Of a stretch of DNA of 5,714 bases, positions 1 through 5,624 are shown one piece after another. This DNA comes from a bacterium (lineage in GTDB: Bacteria > Chloroflexota > Dormibacteria > UBA8260 > Bog-877): contig JAKAWF010000201.1 of assembly GCA_021817025.1 (NCBI GenBank), positions 1-5,714 on the forward strand, read 5' to 3'. The number at the start of each line of letters is the position of its first letter. The stretch's first letter is position 1. The notes under the pieces were generated by a model. That model did not search any database, was not told the origin of the DNA, and saw nothing but the letters and a program-made list of their open reading frames with translations. The translations under genes were made by a program, and so were the position numbers.

Positions 1-157
1 CGGGGAGGCGGGCATGGAGGTAGAAGTCCCGGAGCGCGTAGCTGATCCCCAGGCTGATCGCCACCACCGCGACGATGGTGACCCCCAGCCAGCGCTTGAC
101 GTGGAGGCCGGGGACCAGCCAACGGGTCACGCCCGAGGTGAAGCGGGGAGTGCGCAT
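1..157 (-). CDS. N-terminus of a YvcK/CofD-like protein with a membrane anchor (partial, runs off the left edge)
   Basis: Only the first 52 codons are present; the rest lies beyond the left edge. The peptide has a short basic start, then Trp-Leu-Val-Pro-Gly-Leu-His-Val-Lys-Arg-Trp-Leu at about residues 13-24, then a hydrophobic helix at about residues 23-42 and a charged Leu-Arg-Asp-Phe-Tyr-Leu segment. From memory, the pattern W-L-x-P-G-x-x-V-K-R-W-L followed by one membrane segment is typical of the N-terminus of YvcK-type proteins (gluconeogenesis factor, CofD-like fold, UDP-sugar binding) in Chloroflexota, cyanobacteria and Deinococcus; Bacillus YvcK lacks this anchor. The nucleotide-binding domain itself is not in the window, so the call rests on the anchor alone. 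I chose the ATG at 157. No Shine-Dalgarno sequence stands out, and an in-frame GTG at 178 is an alternative that would add seven residues. The gene points the same way as the sugar cluster but is separated from it by about 950 bp. Confidence 0.6.
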   Translation of the reverse strand, partial: MRTPRFTSGVTRWLVPGLHVKRWLGVTIVAVVAISLGISYALRDFYLHARLP

Positions 158-260
158 GAGGTGGCCGGATGGTACCACCGCCCGGATCCCGCCCCCGGGT
201 GCCGTTCCGGATTGCGGCCGGCCACCTTTGCGAGCCGGGCGGGCGGGTCCTTGAGCCGGA

Positions 261-635
261 CTACCGCGGAGGGAGCGGCCCTCTCCGGGGTGCCTGGACG
301 AAGTCCGCTCCCGGGCGACCCGACAGCGGGTTGCTCACGCCGCCCGCCACCAGGACTGGGGCTGGGGCCGGCCGGGGATCGACCGCACGGGCATCGATGT
401 GATCACGCTGGAGCAGGCCCACCCAGCCTTCGGGGATCCCCGTCGTGTCCGCCCGCAGGAGCCGGTGGGCGAAGCCACGGACCTGCCCATCCGTCAGTGG
501 AGGAGCTGCCTCCGATCCCGGCCGGGACCCGGTCCGGGGGCATACCTGAGGGAGGCTCGCATCAGCGCGCCCAGATGGCCTGTCGTCCTCTCGCACCGGG
601 CGGCGACCAGAGTTCGCACAAGGCCGTCCCCTCAT
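261..635 (-). CDS. Doubtful ORF, coding-like only in its C-terminal part
   Basis: This 124-codon frame matches no family I know. Its first 46 residues are arginine/proline/glycine-rich and look like random GC-rich sequence. From about residue 47 (position 497) to the stop it looks different: by my count roughly 80% of third positions are G or C, with codons such as CTG, GTG, ATC and GCC that the real genes here also prefer, and the peptide mixes hydrophobic and charged residues (for example Gly-Trp-Val-Gly-Leu-Leu-Gln-Arg-Asp). No ATG, GTG or TTG start precedes that part closely and no ribosome-binding site is visible before the ATG at 635. It may be the tail of a decayed gene whose upstream part has lost frame, or simply chance in GC-rich DNA. 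No function is proposed. Confidence 0.15.
   Translation of the reverse strand: MRGRPCANSGRRPVREDDRPSGRADASLPQVCPRTGSRPGSEAAPPLTDGQVRGFAHRLLRADTTGIPEGWVGLLQRDHIDARAVDPRPAPAPVLVAGGVSNPLSGRPGADFVQAPRRGPLPPR
271..312. repeat. Inverted repeat, 8-bp perfect arms
   Basis: GGGAGCGG (271-278) is the exact reverse complement of CCGCTCCC (305-312), with 26 bases between. A competing small hairpin, GGAC-GAA-GTCC (296-306), shares two bases with the right arm. It lies about 115 bases before the YvcK-like start, so it could form structure in a leader RNA, but GC-rich DNA produces such repeats by chance and no known RNA family is recognised. Confidence 0.35.
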
Positions 636-769
636 CTGCTCGGGGCGGTGCCACGGCCACCATGCGGGGCTGGTGGCGCACCCCGGTCGCCATCGCGGAG
701 CAGGCCTGGATTGCGGTCAGGGTGCCCTTCAACGCCTTGGGGCCAGGGGAAGGCGGTTGACATCACCCT

Positions 770-785
770 CGGTCCTCAAGGACCG
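770..785. terminator. Perfect GC hairpin, possible terminator
   Basis: The sequence CGGTCCT-CA-AGGACCG is a perfect 7-bp inverted repeat around two bases, extendable by a G-T wobble and one more pair (768-787). A realistic hairpin has six pairs and a four-base loop. It is the tightest stem between the UDP-xylose synthase stop and the YvcK-like start, so it may end cluster transcription. There is no run of U after it on either strand, and it sits about 320 bp past the synthase stop, far for a terminator; an operator-like palindrome is an alternative. Confidence 0.3.
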
Positions 786-901
786 GGATTCCCTGCAAGT
801 GTCCGGGCAGGCGGCCACCCGCTGGAATTCACTTCGGGGTCGTCAGGCGCAAGGTGCTCACCCACGCCCCCACCAACGATCCCTCCCCAATGGAGCATCG
901 C

Positions 902-985
902 ATGCTCGCCTTAGAAGCACGCCCACGCGCACGTCCCTTTGCCTGGTGCGTCACCCGTGCTGAGTTCGAGCGCCGCCTCCACTAG
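902..985 (+). CDS. Possible small ORF, 27 aa, with a ribosome-binding site
   Basis: An ATG at 902 opens a 27-codon frame ending in TAG at 983-985. A GGAG at 892-895 sits six bases before the ATG, which is ideal Shine-Dalgarno spacing. The peptide starts Met-Leu-Ala-Leu-Glu-Ala, continues with alternating Arg/Pro, and ends Ala-Glu-Phe-Glu-Arg-Arg-Leu-His. It has no signal peptide or membrane helix and matches nothing I know. It is the only plus-strand frame in the window with a good ribosome-binding site. Short frames of this length occur often by chance, so this is only a candidate. Confidence 0.2.
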   Translation: MLALEARPRARPFAWCVTRAEFERRLH

Positions 986-1103
986 TTCGCCCCGTGGTCC
1001 ATGAGAACTCCCGTCGGGGACCACTCAGCATGGGGCAGGGGGCCGAAGTCTTCCACGTCCGGCTACTGGCCCTTGAGTACCTCTCAGCCGCAACACTCTG
1101 CAA

Positions 1104-2042
1104 TCAGTCCTGCGGCTTGGCTCGGAACCAATCGACGGTACGACTCAGGCCGAGGCGCAAGTCGACCACCGGTTCCCAGCCGAGGACCTGGCGCGCAACG
1201 GAGATATCCGGACGCCGACGTGTAGGGTCGTCGATCGGTAACGGCAAGGTGGCCACCGCAGACGACGAGTGAGTCAGATCAAGTACCAACTTGGCCAGTG
1301 CGGCGACGGTACATTCCACCGGATTGCCCAGGTTCATCGGGCCGGTGGCGTCCGCATCGAGCATGGCCACGAGACCACGCACGAGATCGTCAACGTAGCA
1401 GAAGCTCCGGGTCTGACTTCCATCGCCGTAAACGGTGAGTGAGTCGCCGGCTAGAGCTTGTGTGACAAAGTTCGAAACCACTCGGCCATCACCTGCTCGC
1501 AGGCGAGGGCCATAGGTGTTGAAGATACGCACGATGCCGACGTTGACGTGCCGGGCGCGGTGGTAGGCCATCGTCAGTGCCTCCGCGAATCTCTTCGCCT
1601 CGTCGTAGACGCTGCGAGGACCGATCGGGTTGACGTTGCCCCAGTAGCTCTCCGGCTGGGGATGGACAAGCGGGTCTCCATAGACCTCGCTCGTTGAGGC
1701 CAGCAGGAAGCGGGCGTCGTGGTCGGCAGCCAGCCTGATCGCGGCCTCGGTCCCTCTGCTGCCTACGGCCAGCGTCTCCAGGGGCCGGCGCAGGTACTCA
1801 GGCGGCGAGGCGGGGCTCGCTAGGTGCACCACCGCATCGACTGGGCCGACGACGTTCACACCCTCGCACACGTCGGCGAAGATGAATTCGAATCCTGCTC
1901 CTCGATCCAGTTCGGCGAGGTTCGCGCGATGGCCGGTCGACAGGTCGTCAACGCAGACGACCTCGTCGCCACGCGCCACCAATCCCTCGCAGAGATGGGA
2001 GCCGACAAAGCCAGCGCCGCCCGTGACCACGACTCGACTCAC
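1104..2042 (-). CDS. uxs: UDP-glucuronate decarboxylase (UDP-xylose synthase), extended SDR family
   Basis: This 312-residue enzyme should convert UDP-glucuronate to UDP-xylose in the cytoplasm, using a tightly bound NAD+ for transient oxidation at C4. The Rossmann motif GGAGFVGSH lies at residues 8-16. The segment STSEVYGDP (117-125) and the following [18 protein letters not shown] (127-144) is the UXS signature, close to the [18 protein letters not shown] typical of the family. The catalytic Tyr146 and Lys150 of the YxxxK motif follow, then RIFNTYGPR (172-180), [16 protein letters not shown] (205-220) and the C-terminal RRRPDIS. The length fits bacterial UXS proteins. I start at GTG 2042, not at an upstream ATG at 2180, because GTG directly precedes the Ser-Arg-Val-Val-Val-Thr-Gly-Gly strand and the extra 46 residues overlap the dehydrogenase and look like frame shadow. 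The GTG overlaps the dehydrogenase TGA (GTGA), and AGGGG lies 11 bases upstream, so translation is probably coupled. A related SDR epimerase is the only real alternative. Confidence 0.9.
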   Translation of the reverse strand: MSRVVVTGGAGFVGSHLCEGLVARGDEVVCVDDLSTGHRANLAELDRGAGFEFIFADVCEGVNVVGPVDAVVHLASPASPPEYLRRPLETLAVGSRGTEAAIRLAADHDARFLLASTSEVYGDPLVHPQPESYWGNVNPIGPRSVYDEAKRFAEALTMAYHRARHVNVGIVRIFNTYGPRLRAGDGRVVSNFVTQALAGDSLTVYGDGSQTRSFCYVDDLVRGLVAMLDADATGPMNLGNPVECTVAALAKLVLDLTHSSSAVATLPLPIDDPTRRRPDISVARQVLGWEPVVDLRLGLSRTVDWFRAKPQD

Positions 2043-3310
2043 GTGACCCCGATCCCCTGGTAGACGAACCCGAGGCGGCGGAGCATCGCCGGCTCCAGAA
2101 GATTGCGGGCATCCAGCACGGCCCGAGTCTCCATCACGTCGCCGACCTTGGCAAAGTCCAGCCATCGCAGCTCGTCCCACTCCGTGGCGACCACGAGCAC
2201 GCTGGCGCCGACGCAGGCCGCGTAGGCATCGGTGCAGACCTCCATCCCCTCCAGCGGATGGTCCACGGTCGGGTCGTAGGCCTGTACCCGGGCCCCTTGG
2301 GCGCTGAGCCGCCGCGCGATGGCCACCGCGGGTGAGCCTCGCAGATCGTCGGTCCGCGCCTTGAACGTGAGGCCCCAGAGAGCGACGGTCTTGCCCTCGA
2401 TCGCACCTCCAGCCAACGCAACCGCCTTGGCGATGGTGCGCTCAGCCTGGTCGTCATTCACGGCTATGACGCCCTTCAAGAGCCTGAAGTCGTAGCCGGC
2501 GTCTTCGGCGATGTGGACCAATGCAGAGGTGTCCTTGGGAAAGCACGAGCCACCCCATCCGGGTCCAGGGCGCAGGAACTCTGACCCGATACGACGATCA
2601 TATCCCATCCCCAGCACCACCTGCCGGACGTCCGCCCCCACCGCCTCGCAGAGGTTGGCGACCGCGTTTACGAAGGACACCTTGGTGGCCAGGAAGGCGT
2701 TCGAGGCATACTTGACCATCTCCGCACTCGCCGGGTCGGTGACCAGCAAGGGCGCGCCGATGCGGACGAAGAGCGCCGCGACCCTGATCGCGGTCGCCTC
2801 GTCATCCGCCCCGATCACGATGCGGTCCGGGTGCAGGAAGTCGTGGACCGCCGAACCCTCCCGCAGGAACTCCGGGTTGGAGACCACGGCCACGTCCGGG
2901 CGTCCCAGCGCCCGCTCGACAACCCGAGCACTCCCGACCGGCACGGTGGACTTGTTGATGACCACCGACTCCGCCGCCAGATGCCCGCCGATCTCACCCG
3001 CGACCCGCTCTATGTATTGCAGGTCGGCCCGTCCGTCCTGCTGCTGCGGCGTGGGCACGCAGAGGAAGGTGAACTCAGCCTGGGTCACCGCCTCGACATT
3101 GTCGGTCGAGAACTGAAGACTCCCGGCCGCGATCCCCTGCTGCAGCAGTCCCGCCAGGCCTTCTTCGACAACCGGCAGCTGCCCCTGTTCAAGCAGAGCC
3201 ACCCGGTCCGCCAGGACATCAGCGCAATGGACGGTGTGCCCCAGGTGGCTCAGGCACACCGCTGTCGTGAGGCCGACGTAGCCGGCACCGATCACGGCGA
3301 TGCGGCTCAC
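2039..3310 (-). CDS. ugd: UDP-glucose 6-dehydrogenase
   Basis: This 423-residue cytoplasmic enzyme oxidises UDP-glucose to UDP-glucuronate in two NAD+-dependent steps. The NAD-binding motif [10 protein letters not shown] is at residues 8-17. STVPVG (121-126) and NPEFLREG (145-152) are family hallmarks. Lys200 and Asn204 in [12 protein letters not shown], and the catalytic Cys256 in [10 protein letters not shown] (251-260), are all present, so the active site looks intact. The C-terminal UDP-binding domain carries [13 protein letters not shown] (317-329). Length is typical of the bacterial type II family. The start is GTG at 3310, immediately before the first beta strand. It overlaps the TGA of the FkbM frame (GTGA), and I see no good Shine-Dalgarno sequence before it, so translation probably depends on ribosomes finishing the upstream gene. 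Its own stop overlaps the UDP-xylose synthase start in the same way. Its product is the substrate of that neighbour. GDP-mannose dehydrogenase is less likely given the overall motif set. Confidence 0.95.
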   Translation of the reverse strand: MSRIAVIGAGYVGLTTAVCLSHLGHTVHCADVLADRVALLEQGQLPVVEEGLAGLLQQGIAAGSLQFSTDNVEAVTQAEFTFLCVPTPQQQDGRADLQYIERVAGEIGGHLAAESVVINKSTVPVGSARVVERALGRPDVAVVSNPEFLREGSAVHDFLHPDRIVIGADDEATAIRVAALFVRIGAPLLVTDPASAEMVKYASNAFLATKVSFVNAVANLCEAVGADVRQVVLGMGYDRRIGSEFLRPGPGWGGSCFPKDTSALVHIAEDAGYDFRLLKGVIAVNDDQAERTIAKAVALAGGAIEGKTVALWGLTFKARTDDLRGSPAVAIARRLSAQGARVQAYDPTVDHPLEGMEVCTDAYAACVGASVLVVATEWDELRWLDFAKVGDVMETRAVLDARNLLEPAMLRRLGFVYQGIGVT

Positions 3311-4193
3311 TTGAGAGCACCATTCGCAGGCACTGGGGGTGGCCGTCCTTGCCCATCCATGGATATCAGCACATCTTGAGCAATTGGATCGGCAAGAGAA
3401 CCAAGGGGTCGGCCGAAGCGTATGATCTTCGCGCCTGGTGCTGCGTCTCGCACCAGGCTCATCAACTCAAGATTGTTTCCCCGCGTGTCCCGACCAAGAC
3501 CAATCTCTATAAGCAGGTACCTCGTCCTCCTCAAGACCTCGATACCCCCTTGGAGAACATCGAGTTCCGATCCCTCGACATCAACTTTGAGGAGATCGAC
3601 GAAGTCATTGTCAACAAGCACATCGTCAAGCCGAGCCACGTCCACATTCACCGTCCTCGCTCGGTCGTAGCCACCGCCACTTGGATAGAAGCTGGACATG
3701 ACAGATAGTTCATGCCGGTATAGCACAGCCGCACCCGACTGTCGGCCGAGTCCAGGCACCGTGCTTGAACATTCGGTAGCTGGTCAACGTTGTGCGCCAG
3801 TGATGAGAAGACTGTCGGGTCTGGCTCGAAGCAAAGCAGCTGACTTCCGGGAGAGAGCATCTTGACCGCCGCTGCGAACTGGCCTACGTTCGAGCCCACA
3901 TCCACAACGAGCTGGGAACCCTTCGGATCCAGCACACCCGATAGGACAAGCGCACTCTGTACGTCAACCAGACAGGATTGGAGTGTGCCAAGGCCACTCG
4001 TACTTTCCAGCGCGAACTTGAAGTGACCAAGATGAAGTGTGGCACTATGCCCTCCCAGCAGAAGTGGCAGGACCCGCGCCTTCTCCGCCAGGAACCGCCA
4101 CCGAAGCGCGGCCGGAATATCGCTCTTTGCCAGAGCGCGGTCTAGAGCGAGCGACTGGCTTCCAATGGCAGCCATCTGACCGAGTCTCATCAT
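3307..4193 (-). pseudogene. FkbM family methyltransferase, split by a single-base frameshift
   Basis: Two minus-strand frames together make one SAM-dependent FkbM methyltransferase, a family that typically O-methylates sugars and natural products. The first frame starts at tandem ATGs (4193 and 4190) with GGAGG seven bases upstream, and carries the SAM motif VVDVGSNVGQF (96-106) and CFEPDP (121-126). It then leaves the family pattern after residue 147 and stops at 3648, giving a 181-residue truncated product. The second frame carries the rest: LGRQSGAAVLYRHELSVMSS, then LLKVDVEGSELDVLQGG, which is the FkbM C-terminal signature, and ends at 3307. Adding one G to the GG at 3752-3753 joins them as Cys-Leu-Gly-Leu-Gly-Arg into about 295 residues, a normal length for the family. 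No slippery heptamer is visible at the junction, so programmed frameshifting is unsupported. Either the gene is freshly inactivated or the sequence has a one-base error. The last codons overlap the dehydrogenase start. Confidence 0.85.
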
Positions 4194-4340
4194 CTTCGCC
4201 CCTCCCGCCCCACTCCTCCACACACTATCGGCTGGTGTACTCCAGCGCCAGGTCTGGCTCCCCCGCGCTGGGAGTTCGCGGTGCGCCCGCCGAGGGCAGC
4301 ATCGGCTTGCGGACGAAACCAGGGCACACAGCCACACCCC
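4194..4340. other. 147-bp spacer between glycosyltransferase and FkbM gene
   Basis: This is the only sizeable gap inside the cluster; the other two junctions overlap. It ends in the strong GGAGG ribosome-binding site (4201-4205) for the FkbM gene. No clear promoter or terminator hairpin is visible. The FkbM frame is open back to an ATG at 4337, but those 48 extra residues are cysteine/arginine/tryptophan-rich and unlike an FkbM N-terminus, so I treat them as untranslated. Confidence 0.5.
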
Positions 4341-5318
4341 TCAGTCATCGCGTGGACCCTCGTGCGGCGCTGGCTCATCCAACTCCTTCCCACCTCCCAG
4401 GCGCGCACCGCCAATCGAAGCGGAACTGCCACCGGAAGTGCCAGGCCAGTCCACCGATTCCCCACGGCCGCGTCTCAGCGGCCCTGAGTGCAGGATCGTC
4501 GTCGCCACCACTGCGGTCGCCTCGCCCGCCTTCAAGGCCACCAAGCCAAGACCAAGCTGCGGTCCTTGGGCGAAGATCATCCACGGCCTACGGAGATAGG
4601 GCCGATCAAGCACCGACAGACTGGCGCGGCCATGCTTGCGCGCGAAGGATCTGAGGCCGGCAGCGTAGTATCCTTTCTTCGCACAGGCGTTCCAGAACGT
4701 CGGACGACCCTCGTCATGCGCGATCCCGGCCGAGATCCGAGTCACTGCGGCCACTTCGCGGACCCGAATGGTGAGGTCCCAATCTTCTGGTCCAGGTTCC
4801 ATGGATTCGTCGAAGCCGCCGACCCTTTCGAAGACATCACGCCGGAAGAACCGCGCTGCCTCGACAGTGTCGCTACCGTGATAGAAAGAGCGCTCGAACC
4901 TGCGGACATTTGCCCAGAAGCCCTCGCCGAATGAGCGCTCCGGGACCACAACGCCCCCAGCTCCAGACTGGAGTGCGCTCGTGGCCTGTTCCACGACACC
5001 CGAACCGACGACCATGTCCGAGTCGATGAAACCTAGAATTGGGGATGTGGTCAGTTCTGCGCCCGCGTTCCGCTGGGCTGAACGCTCGGGGCCTGCCACT
5101 GCTACTGTGTCCGCGTACCGGCACGCGATCGCGGCCGTGTCGTCCGTGGAGTGGTTGTCCACGACCACGACGAGGCACGGGGGGACTTGGCTCCTCAGCG
5201 ATCGTAAACAAGCCTCAAGTGTGCGACCCGAGTTCCTGGTTGGCACTACGACGGCTACTTCAAGATTGCCACCGCGAGGCGAACACTTCAGGAGCTCTAC
5301 GGTCCGGACTAGGGTCAT
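4341..5318 (-). CDS. Glycosyltransferase family 2 (GT-A fold)
   Basis: This 325-residue protein should transfer a sugar from a nucleotide-sugar donor to a growing glycan at the cytoplasmic face of the membrane. Donor and acceptor cannot be read from the sequence. GT2 features in order: VAVVVPTRNSGRTLEACLRS at 21-40, VVVDNHSTDDT at 51-61, RSAQRNAGAE at 79-88, the metal-binding DxD as FIDSDM (Asp99, Asp101), VGGFDESM at 166-173 and the acceptor-site GPEDWDLTIRV at 176-186 (Glu178, Asp179, Trp180). A weakly hydrophobic segment lies at about 255-277; no full set of membrane helices is present. After about residue 280 the tail is glycine/serine-rich, charged and unlike the family. I use ATG 5318, with GAGGGG nine bases upstream. 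It is the first gene of the cluster, and its partner genes supply UDP-glucuronate and UDP-xylose, which are possible but unproven donors. Confidence 0.88.
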   Translation of the reverse strand: MTLVRTVELLKCSPRGGNLEVAVVVPTRNSGRTLEACLRSLRSQVPPCLVVVVDNHSTDDTAAIACRYADTVAVAGPERSAQRNAGAELTTSPILGFIDSDMVVGSGVVEQATSALQSGAGGVVVPERSFGEGFWANVRRFERSFYHGSDTVEAARFFRRDVFERVGGFDESMEPGPEDWDLTIRVREVAAVTRISAGIAHDEGRPTFWNACAKKGYYAAGLRSFARKHGRASLSVLDRPYLRRPWMIFAQGPQLGLGLVALKAGEATAVVATTILHSGPLRRGRGESVDWPGTSGGSSASIGGARLGGGKELDEPAPHEGPRDD

Positions 5319-5319
5319 T

Positions 5320-5387
5320 GCGATAGTCCCCTCGGAATATCGAATTCTCGGCAGGCTGCGTGAATGGCAGAGCGAAATCCCTATCGC
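5320..5387. repeat. Inverted repeat in the glycosyltransferase leader
   Basis: GCGATAG (5320-5326) and CTATCGC (5381-5387) are exact reverse complements, 54 bases apart. The left arm lies directly before the ATG and next to the ribosome-binding site (5328-5333). Paired in the leader RNA they could affect access to the start, but seven pairs over this distance is weak evidence. Confidence 0.25.
5328..5333 (-). promoter_or_regulatory. Ribosome-binding site of the glycosyltransferase
   Basis: On the minus strand this reads GAGGGG, nine bases before the ATG at 5318. It is the only purine-rich site near that start and supports choosing it over a shorter frame, for which no in-frame ATG or GTG precedes the first beta strand. 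Confidence 0.6.
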
Positions 5388-5399
5388 TAGTCTTCTGAA

Positions 5400-5430
5400 A
5401 TCATACGCCCGTGTCCGCCGGTCCAGTCAG
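5400..5430 (-). promoter_or_regulatory. Possible promoter of the sugar cluster
   Basis: On the minus strand, TATGAT (5405-5400) differs from the sigma-70 -10 consensus at one base. The best -35-like hexamer at a workable distance is CTGACT (5430-5425), 19 bases away and matching only four of six positions. Transcription would start near 5393, leaving a leader of about 75 bases. The match is weak at -35 and high-GC bacteria use varied promoters. Confidence 0.25.
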
Positions 5431-5442
5431 TCCGCAGGTCCC

Positions 5443-5448
5443 TGTCAA
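5443..5448 (-). promoter_or_regulatory. Perfect TTGACA box pointing at the cluster
   Basis: Read on the minus strand this is an exact -35 consensus inside CGGACTTTGACAGGGACC. No -10-like hexamer lies 16-18 bases downstream, and the TATGAT box is 37 bases away, too far to pair. Outward-facing TTGACA boxes are known near insertion-sequence ends, which would fit the possible transposase tail upstream, but the matching end lies outside the window. Confidence 0.2.
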
Positions 5449-5516
5449 AGTCCGGGGCCCGGTGGGGGCCGGAGAGGAGTGAAGGTGTAATCGGGAGACC
5501 AAGGGCCAGCCACGGA

Positions 5517-5537
5517 GGGGGGTGGGGAGGGGCCGGG
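5517..5537 (+). other. G-quadruplex motif
   Basis: Four G runs of six, four, four and three bases are separated by loops of one, one and two bases (T, A, CC). This satisfies the usual four-run rule with very short loops, which favours stable parallel quadruplexes. The G-rich strand is the template strand for the minus-strand cluster, so the transcript here would be C-rich. Confidence 0.6.
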
Positions 5538-5584
5538 ACTGCGTGAGGAGGGGCCACGGTCCGACCCAGGACGTGCTTCTGCCA

Positions 5585-5603
5585 CGGCCCTTGACGAGGG
5601 CCG
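5585..5603 (-). terminator. GC hairpin after the right-edge gene
   Basis: CGGCCCT-TGACG-AGGGCCG forms seven perfect pairs around a five-base loop, 21 bases past the stop codon of the right-edge gene in its direction of transcription. The position suits an intrinsic terminator, but no U-run follows, which is common for hairpins in GC-rich genomes. Confidence 0.45.
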
Positions 5604-5624
5604 CCAGAGGCCGGAAAGCGGCGC

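Larger units (their letters stand above)
158..1103. other. Long interval without a recognisable gene
   Basis: About 950 bp separate the UDP-xylose synthase stop from the YvcK-like start. Open frames exist on both strands, as expected at this GC content, but none gives a protein I recognise; the longest plus-strand frame (from 14) starts inside the opposite YvcK-like gene and reads as proline/arginine/glycine-rich shadow sequence. Three things stand out and are listed separately: a coding-like stretch on the minus strand (261-497), a short ORF with a ribosome-binding site (902-985) and a perfect hairpin (770-785). The promoter of the YvcK-like gene should lie in the left part, but I see no convincing pair of boxes. 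The interval could be decayed genes, an untranslated regulatory region or both. Confidence 0.6.
5319..5624. other. Intergenic spacer upstream of the sugar cluster
   Basis: This gap of about 300 bp should hold the cluster promoter. The half next to the glycosyltransferase is of mixed composition and contains the candidate boxes. The distal half, about 5450-5560, is purine-rich on the plus strand, with a G-quadruplex motif, a 9-bp direct repeat (GGAGGGGCC at 5526-5534 and 5547-5555) and GCCACGG three times (5509, 5553, 5581). No gene or RNA family is recognised here. Confidence 0.6.

Noticed and set aside
261..320. RNase P-like GACGAAGTCCG stretch
   Set aside because: The conserved RNase P core sequences such as GAGGAAAGTCC and the 3' pairing region are absent.
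14..760. 248-codon plus-strand open frame
   Set aside because: It begins inside the opposite YvcK-like gene, is dominated by Pro/Gly/Arg/Ala with no domain, and has no ribosome-binding site; it is an open frame of GC-rich DNA.
1885..1896. TTCGAATCC, resembling a tRNA T-loop
   Set aside because: It is inside the UDP-xylose synthase coding frame and no acceptor or anticodon stems surround it.
2043..2180. Upstream ATG start adding 46 residues to the UDP-xylose synthase
   Set aside because: The extension overlaps the dehydrogenase 3' end and does not resemble family N-termini; the GTG at 2042 directly precedes the Rossmann strand.
2511..3379. Plus-strand frames of 201 and 182 codons
   Set aside because: They are antisense to the UDP-glucose dehydrogenase, whose motifs and catalytic residues are complete on the minus strand.
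3740..3765. Programmed -1 frameshift in the FkbM gene
   Set aside because: There is no X-XXY-YYZ slippery heptamer at the junction, so a mutation or sequencing error is simpler.
5400..5448. TTGACA and TATGAT as a single promoter
   Set aside because: They are 37 bases apart, far beyond the 16-19 base spacing of a sigma-70 promoter.
4037..5490. Plus-strand frames of about 150-205 codons
   Set aside because: Antisense to the glycosyltransferase and FkbM genes; serine/arginine/proline-rich with no recognisable motif.
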